NCBI GenBank assembly: GCA_026391005.1
Contig: JAPLEV010000051.1
Coordinates: 62,001-126,000, forward strand
Direction: 5' to 3'
Length of the DNA: 64,000 nucleotides
From: Flavobacteriia bacterium
GTDB lineage: Bacteria > Bacteroidota > Bacteroidia > Flavobacteriales_D > Crocinitomicaceae
Part shown: positions 27,171-35,025 of the stretch, piece by piece
Numbering within the stretch: position 1 is the stretch's first letter
How the letters are laid out: every line of letters begins with the position of its first letter
Notes under the pieces: model-generated
Seen by the model: only the letters and a program-made list of their open reading frames with translations
The model's database searches: none
Told to the model about the DNA's origin: nothing
Made by a program: the position numbers and the translations under genes

Positions 27171-28342
27171 AACAGTTACTATTACTCCTGCTAATTTTAC
27201 CTTTCCTTACATTTCTAAATGCATGTAATGAAGACGAAAGTGATGAAGATGATAGCAATCAAGCTACCTTAGACATAAATTTTCATGTTTCAGGAAAGGT
27301 AGCTATGGCTGCTGGATCCATAATTGCTATCAATGCCCCAAGTAAAAATGGAAATGTTTTAGTGGCTAGCTCAACCATAAAAGAAGATGGAACCTTTGCC
27401 ATTGACGGAAATATTCCGGGGCTTGGCTATTATATTATGAGCATTGGAAATGATGAGAAAAATACCGTGCCCCTGACCCTTAATGTGAATGATAATCTTA
27501 AAATTAATACCTCCTTAGAAAATTTTACATTTGGGATAAATGCTACAGGAACAACTTGGGCAGCAACAATGAATGACTATTTATCTTTAAGATATGAATT
27601 TGAAAAGAAAATCCTAGCGATAACCGGTGAAGAAAAAACATTAAGCGAAGAAGATAACGCAAAACTTAAGGATTTAAGACAAGCCTTGGAAGATTTTTCA
27701 AGAAATAAAATAAAAAATAATCCAGAAAGTCCTTATAATATCATTTTGAGTATGGAGTTGTTTCCTACGAATGGCTTTGAGTCGTGGGATGTGGCGAACC
27801 TAAGCTACCTTGAATTAATGAATAAGGCTTTTCAAAATAAATATGGCGATGTGCCTGCAAGTCAAACGATTGCTTCACAGTTTGAAAAAATAAATGCTGG
27901 TTACCAACAATATTCAGCGATCGAAAATGGGACAATGAATGCGCCAGATTTTACCTTATCAACTCCGGAAGGCAATCCAATTGCGCTGTCCTCGCTAAAA
28001 GGAAAAGTGGTACTCATTGATTTTTGGGCATCATGGTGTGGTCCCTGTCGAAATGAGAACCCAAACTTAGTAAAGCTTTATAAAAAATATAAGGACAAAG
28101 GATTCACAATATTATCTGTTTCCCTAGATGATGACGAAGCAGCTTGGATAAATGCGATTAAAGCTGATGGGCTTATTTGGCCAACTCATGTAAGTGATTT
28201 AAAAGGATGGGAATCCCCCATGACCGGTGTTTACGGCTTTAACTCTATTCCATATACCGTAATTGTCAATAAAGAAGGTAAAATAAATGGTGTTGGACTG
28301 CGAGGAGAATTATTAGAGAAAAAAATAAAAAGCATTTTATAA
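27167..28342 (+). CDS. TlpA-like thioredoxin lipoprotein with DUF4369
   Basis: 391 residues. Lipoprotein signal ending TFLNAC with Cys20, followed by an acidic linker. A DUF4369-like beta domain spans ~35-130 (VSGKVAMAAGSIIAI). The thioredoxin domain carries C291-G-P-C294 in DFWASWCGPCRNEN, with VSLDDDEAAWINAI and the cis-Pro segment FNSIPYTVIV. I infer periplasm-facing thiol-disulphide exchange, for example reduction of c-type cytochrome or exported proteins. Starts in the gatB stop (ATGA overlap). The next gene is a paralogue with no lipobox. Confidence 0.87.
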   Translation: MKQLLLLLLILPFLTFLNACNEDESDEDDSNQATLDINFHVSGKVAMAAGSIIAINAPSKNGNVLVASSTIKEDGTFAIDGNIPGLGYYIMSIGNDEKNTVPLTLNVNDNLKINTSLENFTFGINATGTTWAATMNDYLSLRYEFEKKILAITGEEKTLSEEDNAKLKDLRQALEDFSRNKIKNNPESPYNIILSMELFPTNGFESWDVANLSYLELMNKAFQNKYGDVPASQTIASQFEKINAGYQQYSAIENGTMNAPDFTLSTPEGNPIALSSLKGKVVLIDFWASWCGPCRNENPNLVKLYKKYKDKGFTILSVSLDDDEAAWINAIKADGLIWPTHVSDLKGWESPMTGVYGFNSIPYTVIVNKEGKINGVGLRGELLEKKIKSIL

Positions 28343-28351
28343 TTTTAACAC

Positions 28352-29488
28352 ATGAAAAAACTAACTACTTTATTACTATTCACTATTTGGTATAGTATTG
28401 CGTTTTCGCAGACAAGCATTACAGTAGCTGTTAGCGGAAATATTATTAACGCGAATTTCGACTCCGTAAAAATCTCACACTTTTTCGGAAAATACTATAA
28501 AGACTACCTTTCAGTTCCAATCGATAAAAAAGGAAATTTTACAATCAAGGGAGAATTACCCTCGTTGGATTATTACGTTTTGAGACTAGGTAAAAGTCAA
28601 GTTCATTTAATCATGCGCGATAAAAGCGATATTAAAGTATACGGAGACGGTAGGAAACTCGATCAATTTTGCAATATTGTGAATTCTGACGAGTCAGATG
28701 CAATGACTAAGTTCTCTAACCTTATGGATCGCTGGAACATTAAAAGTGATTCGGCCATGACTGCGTTAAAAGCCGATACGACAAAAGCAAAAGCAATCAA
28801 TGATTACATGAGCAAAGAATTCATGCAATACCAAAACGATCGGCAAGAATTTATTGCTGGAAACCAGAATTCTCCCGCCTTAATAATAGCATTAGTTTCA
28901 ATGAATATTGAAACTGAATTTGAGGCTTACGAATCAATTATGAATCAAGTAGTCATCTCCTTTGGAAATAGCCCTACCGTCAAAGAATATGCGAAATACG
29001 TTAAGGGTATAAAAGACAAAAAACTAGCGGAAGCAAAACAATTGAATGAAGCAGCACTTCTTTCTCCAGGTAAATTTTCTCCAGATTTTGAAGAGCTAGG
29101 GATTGATCGAAAGACGAAAATTAGTCTGGCTAGTTTAAAAGGGAAAGTAGTGTTGATTGATTTTTGGGCATCGTGGTGTGGCCCTTGCCGAAAAGAAAAT
29201 CCAAATGTTGTTCGGACTTATGAAAAATATAAAAATGATGGATTTACGATTATGAGTGTTTCATTAGACACAGATAAAGACAAATGGATAGCAGCCATAA
29301 AACAAGATAAATTGACATGGGAAAATCACGTAAGTGATTTAGGAGGATGGAACAGTAAAGTAGGAAAGATATATGGTGTTAACAGTGTGCCTTTTACCGT
29401 TCTGATTGACCAAGAAGGTAAAATTATTAATACAAACCTTAGAGGAGAAGCATTAGAAAAAGAGCTCGAAAAGATTTTTAAACATTAA
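28352..29488 (+). CDS. TlpA-like thioredoxin with DUF4369, paralogue of 27167-28342
   Basis: 378 residues with a Sec signal peptide (MKKLTTLLLFTIWYSIAFSQ), so it is probably soluble periplasmic. DUF4369-like domain at ~22-120, helical linker, then thioredoxin with C276-G-P-C279 in DFWASWCGPCRKEN and VNSVPFTVLI. Its thioredoxin half is close to the preceding gene, but the N-terminal half has diverged. The pair looks like a duplication followed by change in anchoring (lipoprotein against soluble). The partners cannot be named; no DsbD/CcdA-type reductant gene is visible here. Confidence 0.85.
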   Translation: MKKLTTLLLFTIWYSIAFSQTSITVAVSGNIINANFDSVKISHFFGKYYKDYLSVPIDKKGNFTIKGELPSLDYYVLRLGKSQVHLIMRDKSDIKVYGDGRKLDQFCNIVNSDESDAMTKFSNLMDRWNIKSDSAMTALKADTTKAKAINDYMSKEFMQYQNDRQEFIAGNQNSPALIIALVSMNIETEFEAYESIMNQVVISFGNSPTVKEYAKYVKGIKDKKLAEAKQLNEAALLSPGKFSPDFEELGIDRKTKISLASLKGKVVLIDFWASWCGPCRKENPNVVRTYEKYKNDGFTIMSVSLDTDKDKWIAAIKQDKLTWENHVSDLGGWNSKVGKIYGVNSVPFTVLIDQEGKIINTNLRGEALEKELEKIFKH

Positions 29489-29491
29489 AAA

Positions 29492-30280
29492 TTGAATGCT
29501 ACAAAAACCCATATCTATTTTGCATCGGATTTTCATCTGGGTGCACCCGATTGGGAAAGCAGTCTTCTTCGTGAAAAAAAAATCATCAACTGGCTGAATG
29601 AGATTGAAAAAGATGCGGCAGAAATATATTTTCTTGGCGATGTTTTTGATTTTTGGTTTGAATATAAACATGCAGTGCCAAAAGGATTTGTAAGATTATT
29701 AGGAAAACTTTCTAACCTCAGCGATGCAGGAGTGAAACTGCACTTTTTTATAGGTAACCACGATATGTGGCTATTCGATTACCTCGAAAAAGAAATTGGG
29801 GCAAAAATTTATCACGAACCATTATTAAAAAAAATAGATCAAAAAGTTTTTTTTATTGGTCATGGTGACGGATTAGGGCCGGGTGATCTGAAATATAAAA
29901 TTATTAAGAAATTTTTTCGAAGTAAAATTTGCCAATGGTTATTTGCGCGATTTCATCCAAACTTCGGAATAGGACTAGCGAATTATTTCTCTAAACGAAG
30001 CAGAAAAAGTAAAGGAAATAGTGATCAAAAATTTCTTGGTAAAGAAAATGAGTGGTTATACCAATATTCAAGCACTATTTTGAAAAAAGAAAAGATTGAT
30101 TATTTTATTTTTGGACACCGTCATCTCCCCATTGAACTTCCATTAGAACAAGCAACATACTATAATTTAGGCGAATGGATAAATCATTGCACTTTTGCGC
30201 AATTTGATGGAAAAAACCTAAGTATGAAGAAATGGGAAAACGATACGATTCATCCTTTTATATTTAATGAAAACAACTAA
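29492..30280 (+). CDS. lpxH: UDP-2,3-diacylglucosamine diphosphatase-like phosphoesterase
   Basis: 262 residues from a TTG start. No Met occurs before the first metal motif, and the in-frame TAA of the upstream gene at 29486-29488 rules out an earlier start. Calcineurin-like motifs: ASDFHLG, GDVFDFWFE, GNHD, GHGDG and GHRH. The shape fits LpxH, which removes UMP from UDP-diacylglucosamine in lipid A synthesis at the inner membrane; lpxK is in the same run. LpxI is excluded. The weak start and short 3-base gap suggest coupled translation with the upstream TlpA gene. Confidence 0.85.
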   Translation: MNATKTHIYFASDFHLGAPDWESSLLREKKIINWLNEIEKDAAEIYFLGDVFDFWFEYKHAVPKGFVRLLGKLSNLSDAGVKLHFFIGNHDMWLFDYLEKEIGAKIYHEPLLKKIDQKVFFIGHGDGLGPGDLKYKIIKKFFRSKICQWLFARFHPNFGIGLANYFSKRSRKSKGNSDQKFLGKENEWLYQYSSTILKKEKIDYFIFGHRHLPIELPLEQATYYNLGEWINHCTFAQFDGKNLSMKKWENDTIHPFIFNENN

Positions 30281-30698
30281 AGAATCAAGCGAGTACATTT
30301 TAGATAATATGGGCGATATTACTGAATTTGTAACATTTTTCTTACAAACAATAAATTCACCATCTTGCGTTGCTTTTTCCGGTGAAATGGGTAGTGGAAA
30401 AACAACTATTATCGCGCAAATTTTAAGCAAAATGGGTGTCGAAAATATACAAGGTTCGCCTACCTATGCAATCATACAGTCCTATGCACTACCGAATCAA
30501 CTAAATTGCTACCATTTAGATGCTTACAGAATTGAAAATGATAAAGAAGCCTACCAAATAGGATTGGAAGAACTTTTCGAGGAGAAAGCTTATTTCTTTG
30601 TTGAATGGCCAGAAAAAATCAAAGAATTTCTTCCAACTAATACAATTTGGCTGTATATTCGTGAAATTGAGCATAATAAACGCCTGATAACTTTCTAA
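30267..30698 (+). CDS. tsaE: tRNA threonylcarbamoyladenosine synthesis ATPase
   Basis: 143 residues. Walker A GEMGSGKTT at ~38-46, then SPTYAIIQSY, CYHLDAYRI and FVEWPEKI, all diagnostic of TsaE (YjeE). It drives the t6A37 modification of ANN-decoding tRNAs with TsaB and TsaD, neither of which is present here. Start overlaps the LpxH-like gene by 14 bases, and the alanine dehydrogenase gene starts one base after its stop, so this is a tight operon. Confidence 0.95.
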   Translation: MKTTKESSEYILDNMGDITEFVTFFLQTINSPSCVAFSGEMGSGKTTIIAQILSKMGVENIQGSPTYAIIQSYALPNQLNCYHLDAYRIENDKEAYQIGLEELFEEKAYFFVEWPEKIKEFLPTNTIWLYIREIEHNKRLITF

Positions 30699-30699
30699 G

Positions 30700-31920
30700 A
30701 TGATTACGGACCCTGAATTACTAAAAACGCTGATGGCACAAGGTGTATTTCTCCCGAAGGAAGAAATGCTAGAAATTAAAAGAAAAAAAGGATCTTTGAA
30801 AATTGGTATCCCTAAGGAATTATCTTTTCAGGAAAGGCGGGTTGCACTGGTTCCAGAAACTGTTTCACTGCTCGTTGCAAACGGACATCACGTACTTATA
30901 GAATCTAAGGCCGGTGAGAATTCTAATTTTTCTGATAACGAATACAGCGAGGCGGGTGCAGAAATATCTACTGATCGAAATGCTATTTATAAATGTAATA
31001 TAATTTTCAAAGTCGCTCCCCCTTCGGAAGAAGAAGTGGACTTAATGGAAGGTAATCAAATATTTATTTCCGCCTTACAAATTGCTGCACAACCAAAAGA
31101 AATACTTCAGAAATTAATTAAAAAGAAAATTACAGCAATCGCTTGGGATTATATTAAAGACGAGGAAGGAGTATTCTCTATTGTAAGGTCAATGGGAGAA
31201 ATTGCAGGCACAACATCAATTTTAGTAGCTGGAGAATTACTATCTTCTTTCTCCGCAGGAAAAGGCCTTATGCTAGGTGGCATTGCGGGGGTACAACCCA
31301 CAGAGGTGGTTATTATAGGCGCAGGTACTGCTGGGGAGTTTGCCGCAAGAGCAGCTATCGGACTAGGTTGCTCTGTTAAAGTATTTGATAATTCCCTTTC
31401 ACGATTGCGCAGATTACAAAATGATATCGGTAGCCGTGTTTATACCTCCGTAATTCAGCCAAAAGTTTTAGCAAAAGCAATTCGAAGAGCTGACGTAGTT
31501 ATTGGTGCATTGCGCTCTGAATTTGGTAAGACACCTTGCGTCGTTAGCGAAGAGATGATACAACAGATGAAGGCGGGTTCGGTTATTATTGATATTAGTA
31601 TTGATCAAGGTGGATGCTTCGAAACCTCGCAAGTTACTAACCATAATGAACCCATATTTATTAAGCATGGCGTAATTCATTATTGCGTTCCTAATATAGC
31701 ATCGAGAGTGGCAAGAACGGCATCTTTTGCCTTATCAAATATATTTTCACCACTAATTTTAGAAATGGGCGATAAAGGTGGAGCAACCGAATTAATAAAA
31801 ACACATCAAGGATTTAGAAATGGCGTCTATATCTACAGAGGTATATTAACGAATGAAGTGTTGGGAAAAGTCTTTAATTTGAATTATAAAGACATCAACC
31901 TAATTCTTCCTGGCATGTAA
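30700..31920 (+). CDS. ald: Alanine dehydrogenase-family protein
   Basis: 406 residues with an N-terminal extension of ~30 compared with common alanine dehydrogenases. KIGIPKELSFQERRVALVPETV is the usual N-terminal substrate site. AITAIAWDYIKDEEG and VIIGAGTAGEFAARAAIGLGCSVKVFDNS form the Rossmann NAD site. Family members interconvert alanine and pyruvate with NAD. NAD(P) transhydrogenase alpha is the alternative, but there are no membrane helices and no beta subunit gene. Bacteroidota commonly carry this longer form. Coupled to tsaE (1 base) and to the next gene (TAATG overlap). Confidence 0.82.
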   Translation: MITDPELLKTLMAQGVFLPKEEMLEIKRKKGSLKIGIPKELSFQERRVALVPETVSLLVANGHHVLIESKAGENSNFSDNEYSEAGAEISTDRNAIYKCNIIFKVAPPSEEEVDLMEGNQIFISALQIAAQPKEILQKLIKKKITAIAWDYIKDEEGVFSIVRSMGEIAGTTSILVAGELLSSFSAGKGLMLGGIAGVQPTEVVIIGAGTAGEFAARAAIGLGCSVKVFDNSLSRLRRLQNDIGSRVYTSVIQPKVLAKAIRRADVVIGALRSEFGKTPCVVSEEMIQQMKAGSVIIDISIDQGGCFETSQVTNHNEPIFIKHGVIHYCVPNIASRVARTASFALSNIFSPLILEMGDKGGATELIKTHQGFRNGVYIYRGILTNEVLGKVFNLNYKDINLILPGM

Positions 31921-32369
31921 TGCAGCAAATCGTTCCATTAATTTTCCCCAAAGCGGACTTAACGCTTACCAAAAAGGATGATCAACTTTTTGTAAATTGT
32001 GTCATTCGAAAAAAAGCAGTAGTACTGACACCAGAAGAATGGGTAAGACAACATGTTTTACACTATTTAAATAAGCATAAAAACTATCCACTTTCAAGAT
32101 TAGCGGTTGAAAAATCAATTCACTATAACGGTTTGATTAAAAGATGGGACATTGTGGCATATGATGAAAATGTCAAGCCAAAACTATTGGTAGAATGCAA
32201 ACAACCTGAGGTAAAAATTAGCATGGCCACATTTTTACAAGCAGCCACTTACCAAAAAATCATTCAATCAGAAAATATCCTATTGACTAATGGAAAGGAA
32301 TTACTTTGTTATAGTATTCTTAAAAAGGAATTGATAATGAATGAATTAGAGGCTATTGCTGAATTTTAA
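31920..32369 (+). CDS. Stand-alone HsdR-N-like PD-(D/E)xK nuclease-fold protein
   Basis: 149 residues. RWDIVAYDENVKPKLLVECKQP shows the Asp and the Glu-x-Lys pair of the PD-(D/E)xK fold, as in the N-terminal domain of type I restriction HsdR proteins. The N-terminus (RKKAVVLTPEEWVRQHVLHYL) is also family-typical. No helicase part and no hsdM or hsdS genes are near, so this is not a restriction system. It may be a small conserved nuclease or nucleic-acid-binding protein in Bacteroidota. Start shares the TAATG of the preceding stop. Its 3' end overlaps the convergent gene by four bases. Confidence 0.78.
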   Translation: MQQIVPLIFPKADLTLTKKDDQLFVNCVIRKKAVVLTPEEWVRQHVLHYLNKHKNYPLSRLAVEKSIHYNGLIKRWDIVAYDENVKPKLLVECKQPEVKISMATFLQAATYQKIIQSENILLTNGKELLCYSILKKELIMNELEAIAEF

Positions 32370-32917
32370 TTCTGATTAATGTGCCAGTTGCCTGATTTCA
32401 TTTTATGAAATTCTCTCGTTAAATAAGCTAGTTGAATTCGCATCGAATCAAATGCTTCTTCTGTCTCCTGAGAAATTTCCGTCTTACGAACTTTTAATTG
32501 CAATTTCATGTTCATGGCATGTAATAAAACTTCTACGTCATTATGCTTCGCCATTTCTGATTTCTTTTTGAATTCATCTATAAATAACTGTGACGCCTCA
32601 AGTAAGCTGATATATTTGACATCTTTTATTACAGACACTAAAGTATTATGTAAGAATATCAGTTCGGTGATAAGCTCCTCAATTTGACTGATATGGCCTT
32701 TTTTCTCCTTGCCAGTTTGTTCTAATTCGCGAGCAATTTTTGCATACCAATTTTCATATTGACCTAAAAATGAAGCATCAGGTAATTGATGCTTTACATA
32801 TTGATCCATTAATACTGGAATATTGAAGTTGAATTTTCTAATTGTATCCTCAATATGATACATGTAAAGAATATATTCTGCAATATTTTCTGATTTTTTA
32901 GTCGCGGCAATTTGCAT
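32366..32917 (-). CDS. DUF4924-like helical protein
   Basis: 183 residues. The opening KKSENIAEYILYMYHIEDTIRKF resembles the conserved N-terminus of the Bacteroidota DUF4924 family. The rest is predicted helical with no membrane segment or enzyme motif. Probably cytoplasmic; no function known. Its ATG shares a base with the stop of the Skp-like gene (TAATG), so they are translationally coupled in the SiaC-led minus-strand run. Confidence 0.7.
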   Translation of the reverse strand: MQIAATKKSENIAEYILYMYHIEDTIRKFNFNIPVLMDQYVKHQLPDASFLGQYENWYAKIARELEQTGKEKKGHISQIEELITELIFLHNTLVSVIKDVKYISLLEASQLFIDEFKKKSEMAKHNDVEVLLHAMNMKLQLKVRKTEISQETEEAFDSMRIQLAYLTREFHKMKSGNWHINQN

Positions 32918-33510
32918 TATTTCTTCAAATCTTTTTCAATGGATACTTGGTTTTCGTTTAAGAAAGCTATAAATTCTTTTGTTACATCCATGGTAGGTTT
33001 AATGTAATTAATTTGTCCTCCTTCCCCGTATATTAGCATGATATCTATATTATTTAGTTCACAGAATTTTTTGCCTAACACTTCTATTTTTTTGCTGATT
33101 TCCTCTAACTTCTTCATTGTCTCCTCCTCGATTTTTGCGCCTTGCTCCTGCTGATATTGCAAGATAACTTGTTCCATTTGCTGCGCTTTTTGCTGAATTT
33201 GAACCACCTCATTTGAAGAGAGCAGGCCACTCTTTTCTTTTTCGGAGTTACGTTGCACATATTCCTGAAATTCATTGGACCTGCGTTGCAATTCGGCTTG
33301 AAAATTTTGCTGCTTTTTGGTCACAATTGCATCTTGCTGCTTGTAAAACAAAAAGTTTTCCTTAATACTATCATTCGAATAATAAACAATTTTCAACCCT
33401 TTTAGATCATAAGGAACAACCTTGGGAACATTTGATACTTTCTTACTTTCCGCTGTACAACTGATACTCAATAAAAAAGAGCATAATATTAAATAAGCAA
33501 TTTTCTTCAT
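32917..33510 (-). CDS. Skp/OmpH-like periplasmic protein
   Basis: 197 residues. Signal sequence MKKIAYLILCSFLLSISC, with a possible but non-ideal lipobox Cys. A long coiled-coil rich in Gln, Glu and Lys (~60-150, QAELQRRSNEFQEYVQRN) is bracketed by beta segments (LKGLKIVYYSND and CELNNIDIMLIYGEGGQINYI), the Skp trimer architecture. Skp proteins bind unfolded outer-membrane proteins in the periplasm. Unusually it sits in a SiaC-led operon rather than next to bamA. It overlaps the small unknown gene by four bases. Classical Skp is shorter (~160 residues), so I call it Skp-like. Confidence 0.75.
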   Translation of the reverse strand: MKKIAYLILCSFLLSISCTAESKKVSNVPKVVPYDLKGLKIVYYSNDSIKENFLFYKQQDAIVTKKQQNFQAELQRRSNEFQEYVQRNSEKEKSGLLSSNEVVQIQQKAQQMEQVILQYQQEQGAKIEEETMKKLEEISKKIEVLGKKFCELNNIDIMLIYGEGGQINYIKPTMDVTKEFIAFLNENQVSIEKDLKK

Positions 33511-33758
33511 TTAGTAATTTTTTTAAATTTTAACATATCCTCTCGCATACTAATGAACCTTGTTAAGCAATTTGAGAAAAAATCAGGAGTAAGAAGCTCA
33601 TCAAGCATATCTAAACTTGATAGTTCGTCCTTCTCCAATTTAAACAATTGCTCATATGAATCCAAGGTTATTTTCAATAAATACTTTGAATTATATTCGT
33701 GAACTTGAATTAGATACCTTGAATGTGCTATTTCTTTAACTAGGCGCATAGATAACAA
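33507..33758 (-). CDS. Small unknown protein in SiaC operon
   Basis: 83 residues (or 80 from a second Met at 33749). No family is recognised. Acidic and helical in the second half (SSLDMLDELLTPDFFSNCL), with a basic end. It overlaps the Skp-like gene by four bases and lies 34 bases downstream of the SiaC gene, so it is expected to be made together with them. It has no signal peptide, so it is likely cytoplasmic. It may be a SiaC partner, but this is an inference from position only. Confidence 0.6.
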   Translation of the reverse strand: MLSMRLVKEIAHSRYLIQVHEYNSKYLLKITLDSYEQLFKLEKDELSSLDMLDELLTPDFFSNCLTRFISMREDMLKFKKITK

Positions 33759-33792
33759 AAATAATGCTTTAAATCAAAATAAAGCTACTTCT

Positions 33793-34194
33793 TTAGTTTG
33801 TAACTAACTCATGAGATTTGAATGGATCAAAGGTAAATTTATAAGACAATAAATCCTCAAAATCTCTTCCCATTTCTTCTAATTGAAAATCATTTTCCGG
33901 GTAAGTCCAAATTACTTCGACATGATTTGCTCTTTTATTTAAATCATTTATTAAATAAAGGAGCTTCAAAATCGCAACAGATGAGGATGTATTTATGCAA
34001 TCAAATTGCAAAATCAATGTTGTATTAGTCGGATTCGTCTTACTATAATTCGAAAGCCATTCGTGAGCATTTATCCATAAAAGGGAGTCAGGATCTGATA
34101 CTGCCCTTCCTTTGATACGTAATTTCCCATTCATTTTAAAATTAATTTCGGGACTACTCTCTGTTTCAACAATCAGTAAATCTAACATAAGCAA
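33793..34194 (-). CDS. SiaC/DUF1987-family regulatory phosphoprotein
   Basis: 133 residues (alternative ATG at 34188). The sequence has the SiaC (DUF1987) outline: an N-terminal beta strand (PEINFKMNGKLRIKGRAVS), a conserved FDCINTSSSVAILKLLYL phosphosite-like segment, and NHVEVIWTYPENDFQLEEMGRDFEDLLSYKF at the end. In Pseudomonas, SiaC is phosphorylated by kinase SiaB and dephosphorylated by PP2C phosphatase SiaA, controlling a diguanylate cyclase. The Ser/Thr cluster NTSSS is the likely phosphosite. No SiaA, SiaB or GGDEF gene lies in the window. It leads the minus-strand run. Confidence 0.72.
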   Translation of the reverse strand: MLMLDLLIVETESSPEINFKMNGKLRIKGRAVSDPDSLLWINAHEWLSNYSKTNPTNTTLILQFDCINTSSSVAILKLLYLINDLNKRANHVEVIWTYPENDFQLEEMGRDFEDLLSYKFTFDPFKSHELVTN

Positions 34195-34208
34195 TTATAA
34201 TTTCGGGG

Positions 34209-34216
34209 CAAATTTA
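34209..34216 (-). promoter_or_regulatory. -7 box TAAATTTG for SiaC-like operon
   Basis: Exact match, 14 nt before the first ATG at 34194. Supports the operon starting here. Confidence 0.5.
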
Positions 34217-34358
34217 CGGCTAAATAACCGAAGATGTTTCATAATTATAACTATTAAATCATTAAATAATGACTGAATTTAAAATGACTTCATTTCGTTT
34301 AATTACTAAAAGAGGTATAATTTTTAAAATTTTTATTGTAGAAATAATATAAATGTTT

Positions 34359-34366
34359 TAATTTCG
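34359..34366 (+). promoter_or_regulatory. Possible variant -7 box TAATTTCG for RRM gene
   Basis: One mismatch to TAnnTTTG; TTG at 34336-34338 gives a 20-nt spacer. A ~35-nt leader would result. Confidence 0.35.
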
Positions 34367-34405
34367 GCACAATGAATTTTAAATTTTTAGTCTGTTGAAA
34401 TTTTT

Positions 34406-34981
34406 ATGACCAGTATTTTTGTTGCCAAATTAGATTTTGGTGTTAGCAGTGAGCAACTGAAGCAGTTGTTTGAACAACATGGGCAAGTGCTTAAAGCAAG
34501 TGTTGCTATGGATAGAGAGACAGGTAAATCACGTGGTTTCGGATTCGTTGAAATGGATGACACTGACCAAGCGAATGCAGCTATCAGGGCACTTGATGGT
34601 TACCTTGTAAATGGAAGGCCAATTGCTGTAAAAGAAGCAGAACAGAGAACAACCACAAAAGCGCCGGGAACAGGAAGACCATATACTCCGCCGGGTAGCC
34701 CAGCTTCCAACTCAAGACAAGATGATTTTGAGGATAAAAGTGACTTAAAAACAGGTTTCATACCGAATGTCGAAGGACTAAAAATAGAACCTCGTAAAAA
34801 AGTTAACAAAGACAAAAAAACAAGCGATAAAGATACCGATAACCGAAGTAAGAAGCCCAAAATGGATGCCTACAAAAAGTCAGGTAAAAAGTCTTCTTTT
34901 TTCGATGATGACGATGATATCGATGATGATTTATTGAACTACAAACGGCGAGATGACGATGATGATGATGATGATGAATAA
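34406..34981 (+). CDS. RRM-domain RNA-binding protein with acidic tail
   Basis: 191 residues. One RRM (~1-78) with RNP2-like IFVAKLDF and RNP1 KSRGFGFVEM. A Pro/Ser/Thr-rich and Lys-rich linker (~85-165) follows, ending in KKSSFFDDDDDIDDDLL and the last DDDDDDDDE. The DNA for the terminal Asp run is a GAT repeat. Small RRM proteins of this type in Bacteroidota resemble cyanobacterial Rbp cold-inducible RNA-binding proteins. The charged low-complexity tail may tune RNA binding or promote condensates; that is inference. Direct neighbours are the unrelated cca and SiaC-like genes. Confidence 0.85.
   Translation: MTSIFVAKLDFGVSSEQLKQLFEQHGQVLKASVAMDRETGKSRGFGFVEMDDTDQANAAIRALDGYLVNGRPIAVKEAEQRTTTKAPGTGRPYTPPGSPASNSRQDDFEDKSDLKTGFIPNVEGLKIEPRKKVNKDKKTSDKDTDNRSKKPKMDAYKKSGKKSSFFDDDDDIDDDLLNYKRRDDDDDDDDE
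34952..34978 (+). repeat. GAT/GAC microsatellite coding Asp tail
   Basis: Nine codons (GAT GAC GAT then six GAT-type codons, ending GAA) at the RRM protein 3' end. A slippage-prone trinucleotide tract that would change only tail length. Confidence 0.8.
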
Positions 34982-35010
34982 ATTCATCGCCTTGGTTCCG
35001 GCTTAAATTG

Positions 35011-35018
35011 TAATTTTG
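35011..35018 (+). promoter_or_regulatory. -7 box TAATTTTG, 7 nt before cca ATG
   Basis: Exact TAnnTTTG; short gap to the 35026 start. A TTG at 34992-34994 is 16 nt upstream. Confidence 0.45.
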
Positions 35019-35025
35019 TAGTCAG

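Noticed and set aside
31920..32369. A type I restriction system
   Set aside because: Only an HsdR-N-like fold is present; no helicase, hsdM or hsdS.
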